Source of the DNA: Piezodorus guildinii
Taxonomy: Eukaryota; Arthropoda; Insecta; Hemiptera; Pentatomidae
Length of the DNA stretch: 64,000 nucleotides
NCBI GenBank assembly: GCA_023052935.1
Contig: CM041292.1
Span: forward strand, 150,960,939 to 151,024,938
Direction of reading: 5' to 3'
The notes under the pieces were generated by a model. That model had not been told where the DNA came from. It was given only the letters and a program-made list of their open reading frames with translations, and did no database searches. Position 1 is the first letter of the stretch. Each line of letters begins with the position of its first letter. Below are positions 43,685 to 54,405 of the stretch, in pieces. The position numbers and the translations under genes are program-made.

Positions 43685-44330
43685 CTTGTTGTTGTTTATC
43701 CATTTAACGTCACTTTATGTTACTGTGCTTAATCCGACGGTGCAGCGGGAGTCTTAAGTTTTGCCTATCCAGGTTTACTTAAGGTAGATAAGGATCTTTT
43801 ACGAGTTCCACTTTTTATATCTTTTAAGAGTCACCTGTGGTGCAGTGGCTAGCATAAGATACTTCTATCCACTAGATCGCGAGTTCAGACCTGGCAGATG
43901 GCCATCGGATACTTTTTTATGTTTTCGACCAAATTCATAATTGTTTACACCTCTTTTAAAGAACAGAATAAACCAGGAATTTTACTCCCTAAAAACAAAT
44001 ATACAGCTAGCTGCAGGTTTTGAACTTGCGACCTTAAGCATAGAAAGCTGTAATGCTAGCCACTACTCCACAGGTGACCCTCGGTGCAATTAACAAGGGG
44101 CTTGAATCTAGCGGGTTTGAACCTGTGACCTTGGGCATATTAATCCTTAACACCTTGTTAAATCTGTGGAGTAGTGGTTAGCTAGCATAACAGCCTTCCA
44201 TGCTTAAGGTCGCAAGTTTAAAACCAGCAGATGGCCCTATATTTATTTTTAGGGAGTGAAAATCCTTGGTTATTAAGTCCCTTGAAAGAGGCTGTTAAGC
44301 TAGCCACTACAACACAGGTGATCTAATTGA
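43685..44330. repeat. Cluster of SINE-A heads in both orientations
   Basis: A SINE-A tail (43685-43815, minus) is followed by tRNA-like heads at about 43832-43905 (+), 43975-44085 (-), 44105-44140 (- partial), 44164-44265 (+) and 44295-44325 (-). B-box-like sequences (GAGTTCAGACC, AGGTTTTGAACTTGC) recur. The third and fifth pieces are reverse complements over about 95 bp and could form a hairpin. Confidence 0.65.
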
Positions 44331-44602
44331 TTCCAAATCAAAAATGATAAATGCGTTAGGCTATTAGAGTGAATCAAACTATTTTAAAAGAGTTATATAC
44401 CATATATATGTTATGAATATGTTGAAGTAATAACTTATGAACTATATTATCATGTACCATGTTAATTATTTGTAATTAATATTTTATATTATAAACATAT
44501 TTTTCTTTTTCGTGATTGACCAATTTAGTTGTCAAATACATCCAACGCGACTGTGAAGCGTAAAAGCTTTATTAATCTTTTCCGCACTAACGTCAAAATT
44601 CT

Positions 44603-45148
44603 GGTTCGCACAACACACGACTTTCACTTACCTCTGTTCTTAAAATCAATTAAAGAATTTATCAAATACAGTTAAAGTGAAACAATTATTTAAATTGAAT
44701 TTCTATAGAAACATGTGTTTTAATAAAAGACTATTTCAATAAGAATAAACCTGAATGATATTAAAGCCCATTCAATTTTAGATCGACATAGCAGGTTTAA
44801 TTAAAATCGTTAGAGCCGTTTTTAAAAAAAATCATAAAAAGGTGCAAAATGCATGGTATAAAGTGTCTCTTCTGGTTAACAAATTTTAATGAAAAAGTTT
44901 TTGTAACATCTCGGGCGTATAGTTGTCTTAAATATAAAAATTCAGTTTCATAGCACTTTTCGTTTACCCGCGGAGTTACCACACACACACACGGACACAC
45001 AGACCTTTTTGTGGGACTTGGTTATTTGGACTCAGGGGACCCTAAAACGTTTATTTCCGTTGAAAACTGTAATTCAAAAATGTTCACGATCGCAATACTT
45101 TCCCATACTATATATTTTATACAAAGGTAAGTGAAAGTAAAAATGGTT
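44603..45148 (+). repeat. HINE-like repeat, internally deleted
   Basis: It starts TCTGGTTCGCACAACACACG with an intact ACTTTCACTTACC and ends GGTAAGTGAAAGTAAAAA. About 350 bp are missing between the first block and the ATATTAAAGCCCATT block. Confidence 0.75.
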
Positions 45149-45897
45149 AAAGAATTAATTAAATTTAGTTCCATTCGAAACATGTGTTTTATAAAATAAT
45201 CAGCTTATTACTATCTACAATAGTAAGTTACTTTTATCGGCTTTTCATAGCTCCACATTAACTTTTACAACATTATGTGTAAGATAATATTGTTCCTGAA
45301 ATATACCACCTTCATATTATACATCTATATTACTTTTTTAGCAGGATATCGAAATTTTTCGTCTTCTATATTTACCCGTTTTTGATCAATACTAACAAGA
45401 TTATATGGGAATTTTTTTTAAATCTACAAAATTGAAGGTAATTTAGAGGAAGAAAATTTTAAAAATCGGCCTTTAAGCCCTTTAAGACTATTTCAATCAA
45501 AATGAAACTTATATGATATTAAAGCTCATTAAATCCGACATCGTTGGAGACTTTTTGATAAGATCGTAAAAATGAGTAAAATGCATACTATTAAGTGTAC
45601 TTCCGTTCTGCTGATATTAATGAAAAAGTTGGCTGTAACATGTCGGACGTATAGTTTTTTTAAATATGAATTTTCGTACGACGTTTTGTTTTCGTGTTAG
45701 ACTAGCCCCGCATACACACACACACACACGCGCGCGCGGATGCACACACAAACCTTTTTGCAAGACTTGGTTATTTGTACTCAGTGGGCTCTAAAACGTT
45801 TTTCTGTTGAAAACTGGAATTCAAAAATTTTCACGATCGCAATACTTTCTACTTTCTCTTTCTATTCATATTTTTTGTATAGGGAAGTAAAAGTAAA
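45149..45897 (+). repeat. HINE-like repeat lacking the 5' end
   Basis: It begins within the GTTAAAGAATTAATTAAATT block directly after the previous copy, runs through the CA/CG tract (45713-45750) and ends GGGAAGTAAAAGTAAAAA. The two copies stand head to tail with no spacer. Confidence 0.7.
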
Positions 45898-46734
45898 AAT
45901 AGAAAAAAGAAAGGAAAAAACTCAAGAGGAAAGTGGAAAAAGTTTTAAACGTACTGCAGTTTAATAGGAGTTGCATAAAATAATGTCACTGACCAGAGAT
46001 ACTCTTGCTAGAATATTGTAGTATTTTGGGAAATAGCATGTTATTAGAGGCTCGTAAGGTGTTTGATAAAATAGGTGGTGTAACCACATGGGTAGTTGTC
46101 AAGTATACATGATGGCTACTCATTTCTTTTTCTTTTTTATTAATGCCAGAAATGTTTCTCACTTTTCCCTGTGAAAAATTTAATGGCCTTTTAATTCTGT
46201 CTTCTGAAAAAATAGCTTCCTTTATCTCCTCCTTTCATCTGATTGAAACTCTGACAACAATAACCTGAAACCATTAAAGCATCAAGGTTGTTTCCAGGAG
46301 CTGACCTCAAGACCGACCGCACATTGTGCCATGTGGTCGCTTAGGGTATGACTATGCCCCATTGTAAGACTTCTACTTCATAATGGGCGGTCTATTATTG
46401 TGGTCTACCACCATATAATAGTTTTCTGTCTAATGTAATTCAAGTATTTCTATCGTGGACACAATGCTGGCAGTAAATCTATACTTTTTTTTACAGGTAG
46501 TTAGAGAGAACACAACACAGCATCGCATTATTATTTTAATAGAAGATAACCGTGTGAAACCGAACCTGTGTTGGGTACCAAGATTGTGACGACATGAAGA
46601 GTCGAGAGGTGCTAGTCCTAACCTATTCATATTCGAGAATACTGTGGTAAAATATTTAACACTGTTGAAAACAAAAATAATTTAAATTATGGTTCGATCG
46701 TTTAAAAAAAGTTTAATAGAAAAGATATTTGTGA
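45898..46734. other. No gene recognised
   Basis: A 66-codon minus frame (46430-46630) shows no motif. Nothing else is recognised. Confidence 0.4.
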
Positions 46735-46735
46735 A

Positions 46736-46860
46736 AAATCTGTTGCGCGCAACCCACTTTCACTTTCCTCACTAGTTATAATCGCTTTTTAATATACATA
46801 ATTAAAAAAAAAAATACATTTAGGTATAAAAATCAACAATTTTCCATGAATAAAATATTA
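46736..46860 (+). repeat. HINE-like repeat, 5' fragment
   Basis: It begins TCTGTTGCGCGCAACCC, in which GTTGCGCGCAAC is a perfect palindrome, followed by CACTTTCACTTTCCTC. It stops after about 100 bp. Confidence 0.55.
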
Positions 46861-47152
46861 ATACCTGCCATCAAATAAGTCCGTTGAGCAATCCATTTAT
46901 TCCACTAAGCCAGTTATTTTTCTTAAAATATTAGTCAGTAATATAAGGCTTTATATAACAATTATGACAGGAATAATAGTAATAAAAAAATAAATTAAAA
47001 GGTCAGTAATTTTAATATTATTGAAGGGAAGGCACTGACCATGATCTTTAATTGGTATTACAATTGCGTAAATTCTTTTATCATTACTTTTGTACAGATT
47101 TTTAATACATTAATATATAGATTTAAATAATTTTCTATTATTATTATAAAAT

Positions 47153-47201
<49 letters not shown>

Positions 47202-47241
47202 TATATTATATTACATATACACATGTTTGTGTTGTATTTTA
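46861..47241. other. AT-rich flank with (TA)n
   Basis: A TA microsatellite occupies about 47148-47198, just upstream of the LTR element. No gene is seen. Confidence 0.6.
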
Positions 47242-47245
47242 TATA

Positions 47246-47428
47246 AGTTAAGTTGAGATAACGACTAATATAGATCTAATCCTATTCTCTGTAAACATAA
47301 ACATATGAGAATGTATAAATAGAGGATTAAAAGATAGAATAAATCAGTTGTTATATAGCAAGCGTGCGTGTCATTACTCCTCCCAATTTCCCTTTTTTTT
47401 AATCTATTTCTTCCGGCTGAATTTAAGT
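47246..47428 (+). repeat. 5' LTR
   Basis: Contains a TATA box (TATAAAT at 47314-47320) and an AATAAA signal near 47336, consistent with U3 promoter and R/U5 regions. It is the promoter copy of the element. Confidence 0.92.
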
Positions 47429-47445
47429 GGTGCCGAAACCCGGGA
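47428..47445 (+). other. Primer binding site, tRNA-Phe
   Basis: TGGTGCCGAAACCCGGGA is complementary to the 3' end of eukaryotic cytosolic tRNA-Phe, whose acceptor stem starts GCCGAAA. It begins at the last base of the 5' LTR. Confidence 0.8.
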
Positions 47446-47572
47446 ACTTTGTTTTAAGTGTGAGAAGTAAACTGTGTTATTTTATTTTATTTTGTTTCTG
47501 CGTTTCTCTATTTTAATTTTTTTTTCTATTTTTCTTCATGTCCGTCGTTTTGTCTGTATTGAACTTGGAATC

Positions 47573-48713
47573 ATGGCCGAAGGTTTTTTGAGACCAGCAG
47601 TTCTCACAGTACCAGAAGACGTGGTATTACCTCAGGCGGCACAGCAGGTGGTACCCCCAGAGATGCCCCCACTACCGGCGCAGACCCTGGCAGGGGCCCA
47701 CGCAACCACTCTGGAGTGGGTCAAAGTCTGGACAGCAACGGCGCAGGACATAAGGAAGGCCATCTCGGAACTTGAACGATTTGACGGCGAGGTTGGTGAA
47801 CTTAATCATTTTTTAAAGGGAGGAGATAGAATCATGGCGAGTATAGAGGCTAAATTAGAGGAAAGGCTGATGGACTCACAGGATGCCGTATCGCTTCGGG
47901 CAGCCCTGGTATGCCGAGTCCGCAGACAGATTTTAAATCTAATCCAAGCAGATGAGGACACGCCGTGGGTCGTCATTAAGGACAGGCTGAAGAAGGCTTT
48001 TGGAGGAGGCAGGTGGGCTCCTGAAGAGGACATATTTCAGATGTTCCGCGAGACAAAGCGACCGCACCAGACGAGTGGCCAGTATGCTGGGATATTACTG
48101 GCTCGCTACAACCGGATAACGGAGAAGTTAAGGGAAGCGCACTGCACAGAAGAGTTTGGAAGGCAGGATGGGCTTTCTCTCGACTATTTTAAAAGTCCAA
48201 TTGGCGAGAGAAACAGGAAGGAAAGAGGGCCTTCCCCGAGATAGGACCTTCGTTGAATGCGCTCAGGAGATGGTGGACGCGAGTGCGAGAGAGGAGGAGT
48301 CCAGATACGGGGAAGTTGAAATGGAATGGACAAAGGTGCCCTACAGGAGGACGGAGCTCCATAGAAATAAACCGGAAAATTGGAGGAAGAAGATGCCTGA
48401 GGCTTACGGGAGGGAGAGAGGGATCCCTAGAGACAGGAGACAAGGAAGGGAGAAGAAGAGCTTCCGCAAAGAAGACCGAAAGTGCCACGGGTGCGGAAAA
48501 GTAGGCCATTTAGTGGCTCAGTGTCCGCGTACTCGATGTTTTGAGTGCGGAACGGAAGGACACATTGCCCGGCAGTGTCCGTACATGAGTAGAAATAGAG
48601 ACATGGGCAGAGGAGAGCCCATGGAAGTTAATGCTCAAAGAGTGTGGAGGAATCCCAGATCCACATCGGATTCAGCACATTCTACTGACTCGGGAGCGGA
48701 TCGGGATCGATAG
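47573..48713 (+). pseudogene. LTR element gag (capsid/nucleocapsid) with protease stub, frameshifted
   Basis: Gag forms the particle and binds the RNA. The ATG at 47573 in good context starts an Ala/Pro-rich N-terminus and a helical capsid-like region. Near 48185-48205 the reading frame shifts by one, and the first frame ends at 48244. The other frame continues with two CCHC zinc knuckles (48483-48524 and 48537-48578, both C-x2-C-x4-H-x4-C). Just before the stop comes a DSGA tetrapeptide (48687-48698), the aspartic protease active-site signature. Sequence after it does not look like protease, so the pol deletion probably begins there. An open frame upstream of the ATG is leader sequence. Confidence 0.8.
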
Positions 48714-48715
48714 GA

Positions 48716-49807
48716 CGTTCGTGCGCTGTACGCTGGCGGTCGAGACGGTCTCGAACTCGGAAAGGCAACGGGAGGTGACACTGGCGTACCACCAGGGGAA
48801 GACCAATCATCGTGGCGAACCCGAAACTCTACAGGCATTGCGGCGAAGATACTTTTGGTGGGGTATGCGCCGTACCATCGCGGAAGTTGTCGGGGCATGC
48901 GAGGTTTGTCAGGTCACGAAATATGATCGCCATCCTCCGCGAGGTTTGCAGGAGGTTACGCCCACCTCTGATACGCCATTGTGCGATTTGCAGGTGGATA
49001 CGTTTACGTGGCGGGACACAAATGGGTTACCGTGTTAGACCTTTTTAGCAAGGTTGCCATGGCTTCTCTCGTGTCGGCCGATCTTCGGAGGCAGTTCTTG
49101 GGGCCCTCCGCTCGTGGTTCCAGTTTTATGGAGTGCCGGATCGGATATCCTCGGACGGAGGTCGGGAGTTCGACAATGGTCAGGTTCGGGCGGCAATGAA
49201 GGCGCTAGATATCACGTGGCATATTAATACCCCGGGGCATCCTAAGAGTCGGGGTGGCATCGAGAGGCTGCACAGTACTCTCGGCGAACATCTTCGTGTG
49301 TATCAGGTCGACCAGGGGTTAGAACCACACGTCGCAATGCCTCGGGCGGTGGCGGCGTATAACCACTCCATCCATGCGGCGACGGGATTCTCGCCGTTTG
49401 AAATCCTCTTCGGATTACGGAACAGGCGCAGGGATTACGGGGACACGGCGGCGGAGGGTGCCTTATCCGACGTGCTGGTGAGTAACCGCGCGGCTCTGGT
49501 CAAGGTTTGGGGGAAGGTGCGCGGGAAGTTTGTGGCGGAGAAGAGTCGCCGTGTAAGCAAGGACAACCTTCGCGTTCGTGATCGGATGGGGGATCTTCGC
49601 ATCGGGTCTATTGTATACCGGAAGATCGGTTCGAATAGGAGTAAGGAGGTTGCTCGGTATGAGGGTCCGTTTCGGGTGGTGGTTATTCGCGAGCATAATG
49701 TTGTCACGCTTCAGAGCTTGGCGGATCCACGGAAGAGGCGGACGGTGCATATCGAACAATTGAAACTTCCAGTGAGGGACGGCCCTTCGGCCGTTGATCG
49801 CACCTAG
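48716..49807 (+). pseudogene. LTR element integrase, frameshifted; RT/RNase H absent
   Basis: Integrase inserts the element cDNA. The zinc-binding HHCC domain is readable (His pair about 48784-48815, CEVC at 48898-48909). It is followed by the first catalytic Asp (codon 48997-48999). Frameshifts near 49010-49020 and 49080-49090 break the core. The third segment is open to 49807 and contains the second Asp (49154-49156) and the Glu (49262-49264), separated by 35 residues, the retroviral D35E spacing. A C-terminal domain of basic/beta type follows. No RT or RNase H lies between gag and integrase: a large internal deletion. Confidence 0.85.
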
Positions 49808-50137
49808 GTATCCTCTGTTTCTGTTGGCCACTCCCAGGGGAGTGGGTTGTATATTTTTTTTTTTTTTTTATTACAGCGTTTTGTATGTTCTTCTTGCGAG
49901 TACTTTTCTTTTTGTTTTTCAGGACCTCCAGTGAGTGTTTTATTTGTTTTCAGTTTTCAAGTGTGTTATATTTTCTGTTTTCGATTTTCTCTAGTGTGTA
50001 AGTTTCCTATGTGTAAGGTTTCTAGTTTGTAAGATCACAGAAATGTCAAGTATGAGCTTTTGTTTTCTTTTTGTAGTTTTTCTTGTTATTTGATGTTTTC
50101 CCCTTGTTGAGTTTACGAGAAGTGTTCGTAAACTGGC

Positions 50138-50144
50138 AGGGGGG
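50138..50144 (+). other. Polypurine tract
   Basis: AGGGGGG directly abuts the 3' LTR, the expected plus-strand primer position. 49808-50137 between integrase and this tract is non-coding, T-rich 3' leader. Confidence 0.75.
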
Positions 50145-50327
50145 AGTTAAGTTGAGATAACGACTAATATAGATCTAATCCTATTCTCTGTAAACATAAA
50201 CATATGAGAATGTATAAATAGAGGATTAAAAGATAGAATAAATCAGTTGTTATATAGCAAGCGTGCGTGTCATTACTCCTCCCAATTTCCCTTTTTTTTA
50301 ATCTATTTCTTCCGGCTGAATTTAAGT
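50145..50327 (+). repeat. 3' LTR
   Basis: Same length and, as far as I can read, same sequence as the 5' LTR, including the T8 run. The 3' LTR supplies the polyadenylation signal. Confidence 0.92.
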
Positions 50328-50331
50328 TATA

Positions 50332-50522
50332 CACACAAAATATTGATAATACAATCATTTTTAAATTTTTAAAATCGATTCGAAGCAATTACTATTAAGC
50401 TGATGCCATACAAAAATTAATAATTTATTTTATTATAATACTAGGGAATATAGCAAAGTATGTCATTAAAATAATCTAGCCCTAATTCATTAGGAGACAG
50501 TACTTTTCCTGTCCATATATCC

Positions 50523-50584
<62 letters not shown>

Positions 50585-51232
50585 TGACATAAAAGGGAAT
50601 GCAATTTCAATTAGCCTGCTGACACAAGCTAACATGTTCAACAAAGTTACCATAACTCCTTAGAACATAACTGTCAAAGTAACTTTTTTTGCAGAGACTC
50701 CCCTTAGATTGGAAGCAGCAACCGTCTAAGCCACTGGCTCGGAACATTAAGAGCAGACCCCATGTCGTTACAGGAGCAAACAACTTAACAGAATTACTGC
50801 CAAAATTGCCCCTCCCATCTCCCAATAGACCTAATAGCCTCTTCAGCTACAATTGACCAGGGTAAATAGTTTTTATGAAAAATAAACTGATGATAAAAAC
50901 AGTTGTTCCATCTCTGGACTGAGTCAGCAGCCCCGGGGCAGAGCAAACACGCCCTGACAAGCCTCCTCCAGCTGCAACAAAGCAATCAACTCATCGCCTA
51001 TGCAACAAGGCAGATAGCTTTATTGTCCTTCCATAAAACCATTTCCGCATGGTCGGGGATGTTTAATTTCAAATCATTCCTTAAATTAATTAATGAAAAT
51101 GTTCGTATCTTAATATTAAATGATCTTATACTGTATATCTACCCATACGTATTAAAAATCTGCTTTAAAGTGGATATAATCTGACTGCTCTATTAGTTGC
51201 AGGATTTATTTTATCATTGGTTTGCTGAAATA
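50332..51232. other. TA microsatellite and an unclassified non-repeat segment
   Basis: A TA repeat fills 50526-50582. 50590-51010 is GC-richer, with overlapping minus-strand open frames (50607-50825 and 50794-50985) that resemble no family I know. A host exon or unclassified repeat is possible. Confidence 0.35.
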
Positions 51233-51233
51233 A

Positions 51234-51965
51234 AAATCTGGTGCGCGTAACGCATGACTTTCACTTACCTCCGTAATTAAAATTAATATAAGATTTTTAA
51301 ATACAGAGATGAAAAAATGTAAAATAAATAATTACGTTAAGACTCGATAGGAACATGTTTCTATTAGATAATCTATTATTATGATGTAAAAGAATCAGTT
51401 GGTTTTTTATCGCTCTCAATTGTTTTATGATTTCATTTATAATATAATATTTTTTCTAAAATCTTTGGCATTCCAACTGTATATTATACATCTATATTGC
51501 TGTTTGTATGTTCAAAAACATAAAAATTGCATCAAAGAAATTTTTGGTCTTGAATCCTTTAGTTGAATATCGAGTTCGTTCAAAATATACATTAACTTGC
51601 TAACAAGATGATCCGGTAATTTTTTTAAATCTACATAATTAAAGGTACCTACTTTAGAAGAAAACAAATTAAAATATTGGCATTAAGCCCTGTTAGACTA
51701 TTTCAATCAAAATTAAAAGCTATATGACAATAATGCCCATTAAATTTTACATGGATATAGCGAGTTTGATCAAAATCGTTAAATCCGTTTTTGAGAAAAT
51801 CGTAAAAAGTGGAAAATGCATAGTATAAAGTGGATCCTCTGGTTTGCGGAATTTGCTGAAAATTTTTCTGTTCAATTTAGGACTTATAGTTGTATTAAAT
51901 ATGAAATTTCATAATCGTACGAATTTTTATTTTTTTTGCTATACTTACCAAACACACACAATGTC
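51234..51965 (+). repeat. HINE-like repeat lacking the 3' end
   Basis: It begins TCTGGTGCGCGTAACGCATG with ACTTTCACTTACC and ends in the short CA tract after CTTACCAAACACACACA. The terminal GTAAGTGAAAGT is missing. Confidence 0.7.
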
Positions 51966-53110
51966 TAGACAACTAAAAATAATATAGCCCTTTCTTTTAC
52001 TTTCAAATTACTATAATCATCCATATACATCCATATATAATCATACAATTTCCGAGTCACAATCTGACAATATAATATAAAAATATTATACACAAAATAC
52101 AATTGACATACCTGACATAGCTTGTAGTAGGCTGAAAGAGATTTTAGAGACCTCCTAACCTGAAAGTTTCTTTTTGAATGTCAGGAGATTCAAATTAAAA
52201 AAAATAAAATAAACAAGGATGCATCACTGCTGTCTCCGCAGCACAGTGGGCAAAATCACCAATTTATGTGGACAAAAGTCAAGCCAAAAGTTTGGAATTT
52301 TCTAGTGCTTCACCATTTTATTATTAGTTGGAAAGACCCTAAATTCTTATATTTTTCGCCATAACGTGTTTACAAATAAATAGTATATGAATGAATCACT
52401 CTTGTTTACACAAGTCCCTAATAATCGGCAATGGGGTTATCTTTATTCGATGGTCATTTATCGTTTTCAAAGTGTATTTAGAGAAAATTATTTTTGCTTT
52501 TATTTAACAATGGACATTGCTGAGACAGATAAGACATTATATTTCCAAACTCCTTATTGAATATACATTGTAATCTCATCTGTAGAGGTGATTTAACAAT
52601 TTGTAAATGTATGCCTCTATTCAATAACGAAAAACTATATATATAAAACCCCCAATTTACCCCAAGGATTTGTTTCATCAATCCTTCTAGTTTTTAGATA
52701 CAAAGAATTTTTGCGATTGTTTGCGTTTTGGGTGATACATAATTTTTTTCAGACACAACACTCCGAATCAAAAATTTTACAATCTATAATTTCAAGAATT
52801 TCCTAAATGACATAAAATACATCTATTAGCAGATTTTAGCAACTCCGAGCCATAATTAGATTTTTTGTATTATTTTTCCAGTATTCTGGGACTTCAAACG
52901 TAAAATATAGGGAAGTTTTAGATTTTAGCAATTAAATTTGATGTTAGACCACTGTTCGCTCGCCAATCGTGTCAAAAAATTAATTAGTTTTTATAATTTT
53001 TTAAAATATTTTTTTCCGTAATCTGGGACCCCAAAGGTTAAATATAGACAAGTTTCAGAAATTTGTCCACCTAAATTGGTCATATTGTCCACTGTGCGCC
53101 GTGCCAAACC
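51966..53110. other. No gene; weak ~145-155-bp tandem duplication
   Basis: Phrases of the form TTTTCC-GTATTCTGGGAC and CCACTGT-CGC recur once, about 145-155 bp apart, in 52860-53110, suggesting an old duplication. Otherwise AT-rich without genes. Confidence 0.35.
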
Positions 53111-53111
53111 A

Positions 53112-53230
53112 TGCCATGTTTAGAATAGAATAGAAATTTCTTTATTATTCTGGGTCCGTTAAGAACAATTGATATGTACAATTACGATATACGATGTGTC
53201 TGGCCAAAAGACCAAAGGAATATAATACAT
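53112..53230 (-). mobile_element. Possible non-LTR 3' end (I- or CR1-like)
   Basis: The minus strand ends AATAAAGAAATTTCTATTCTATTC, a short repeat-type tail seen in some non-LTR families rather than poly(A). No coding region is attached. Confidence 0.3.
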
Positions 53231-53571
53231 TTTTATTTACAATGGTATCAGAGAAAAAAAAAAAAAGTGGATTAAAGTATATAAAAGAGTAAATAAAATA
53301 AAAGAGTAATATACATAACATCTTATAGATTAAAGCGTTGAATAAAATAAAACATTGAAACTGGTTCATTAACTGAGTTTAATATAAACAATAAATAATA
53401 AATTTTCTGTATGAATTGAAATTTGATTTGAAATATCAGGCTTGTAGTTCAGCGTCTGTTTGGGATGACAGTAGGTACTGGAAAAACTGTTTCCTTGTTT
53501 GTATTATCCCAATTGCTTATTGCTTAAATTTTACAGGTGCAAAAAAATCATTACGTTAATATACGAGTATA

Positions 53572-53623
<52 letters not shown>

Positions 53624-54228
53624 ATTAATTTTTCAGAACAATATTTTTCTATATTAATACCATGTTTTCAAAATATTAATTGAAAATTAGGAACAATGGT
53701 ATTACTTTTTATTATCATATCACTATCACATAAAGTTATGAGTTCACCACTAATTATCCTACAACGTGATTAATGTATGATATCGTGAAATTTTAATAAA
53801 GTTGTAACATTGATGTTCCTTATCAAATAATGTAGTAACAACTGATGAATCGGGAAAAAATAAGGTGTGTAAATAAGTCTCAACACTTCGACGTGGTTTA
53901 AAAATATACATAAAAAATTTTAAAAGTTTAAAAATTAATGAATTAATACAAAGAATAATGTTTAAAATAGTATTAATTGTTTAATTTAACAGATTATATT
54001 TATTTTTAATTATCCTTTATTTAGTGTTTTCGGATTGATATCTATTTCTATTAGTTTTAGTTAATAAAAGGAGTGGTTTGATTCTAGAGCATTTTACCAT
54101 ATTATTGTCGTCAATGTATTTCCAATTTTACTATATGACAAGCTAACTTGAATTAGTTTTGATATTTTAATAAAACTACTCCTAGTTCTCTCAGAGTTTA
54201 TTTGGTTTTCCTTTAAATCTTGTATTTG
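53231..54228. other. No gene; TA microsatellite
   Basis: A TA repeat lies at about 53575-53618. The rest is AT-rich with nothing recognisable. Confidence 0.5.
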
Positions 54229-54405
54229 ATAATTTCTTCTAATAGTAACTTTGCTTTATTTAATTTTATAAATAGTAACTTTGATTAATTTCAAATAGTA
54301 AATTGACAATTTCTTCTAATTGTAACTTTGCTTAATTTAATTTTAGAAATAGTAATTTTGATTAGTTTTAAATAGTAAATTTGATTTATTTCTTCTAATG
54401 GTACT
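54229..54405. repeat. ~78-bp tandem repeat, just over two units
   Basis: TTCTTCTAAT recurs at 54234, 54311 and 54390, with similar text between. AT-rich and non-coding. Confidence 0.65.

Larger units (their letters stand above)
47246..50327 (+). mobile_element. Gypsy-type LTR retrotransposon, RT-deleted, recent insertion
   Basis: Two 183-bp LTRs (47246-47428 and 50145-50327) look identical base for base. They begin AGTTAAG and end TTTAAGT, and are flanked by TATA (47242-47245 and 50328-50331). AGTT-type ends and a 4-bp TATA duplication are typical of insect Gypsy-group elements. Inside are a tRNA-Phe primer site, gag, a protease stub, integrase and a polypurine tract. The coding part is clearly more GC-rich than the host DNA. 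RT and RNase H are deleted, so it must have moved using another element's enzymes. Confidence 0.93.

Noticed and set aside
43480..43707. Gene for a heptad-repeat protein
   Set aside because: The regular peptide arises because the minisatellite period is a multiple of three. The frame ends inside a SINE.
48631..48720. Programmed gag-pol frameshift
   Set aside because: Frame changes occur inside gag before the zinc knuckles and twice inside integrase. These positions fit mutational decay or read error, not a single gag-pol junction.
49435..49831. Minus-strand genes over the integrase
   Set aside because: GC-rich coding DNA opens the antisense frames. The plus-strand integrase motifs explain the region.
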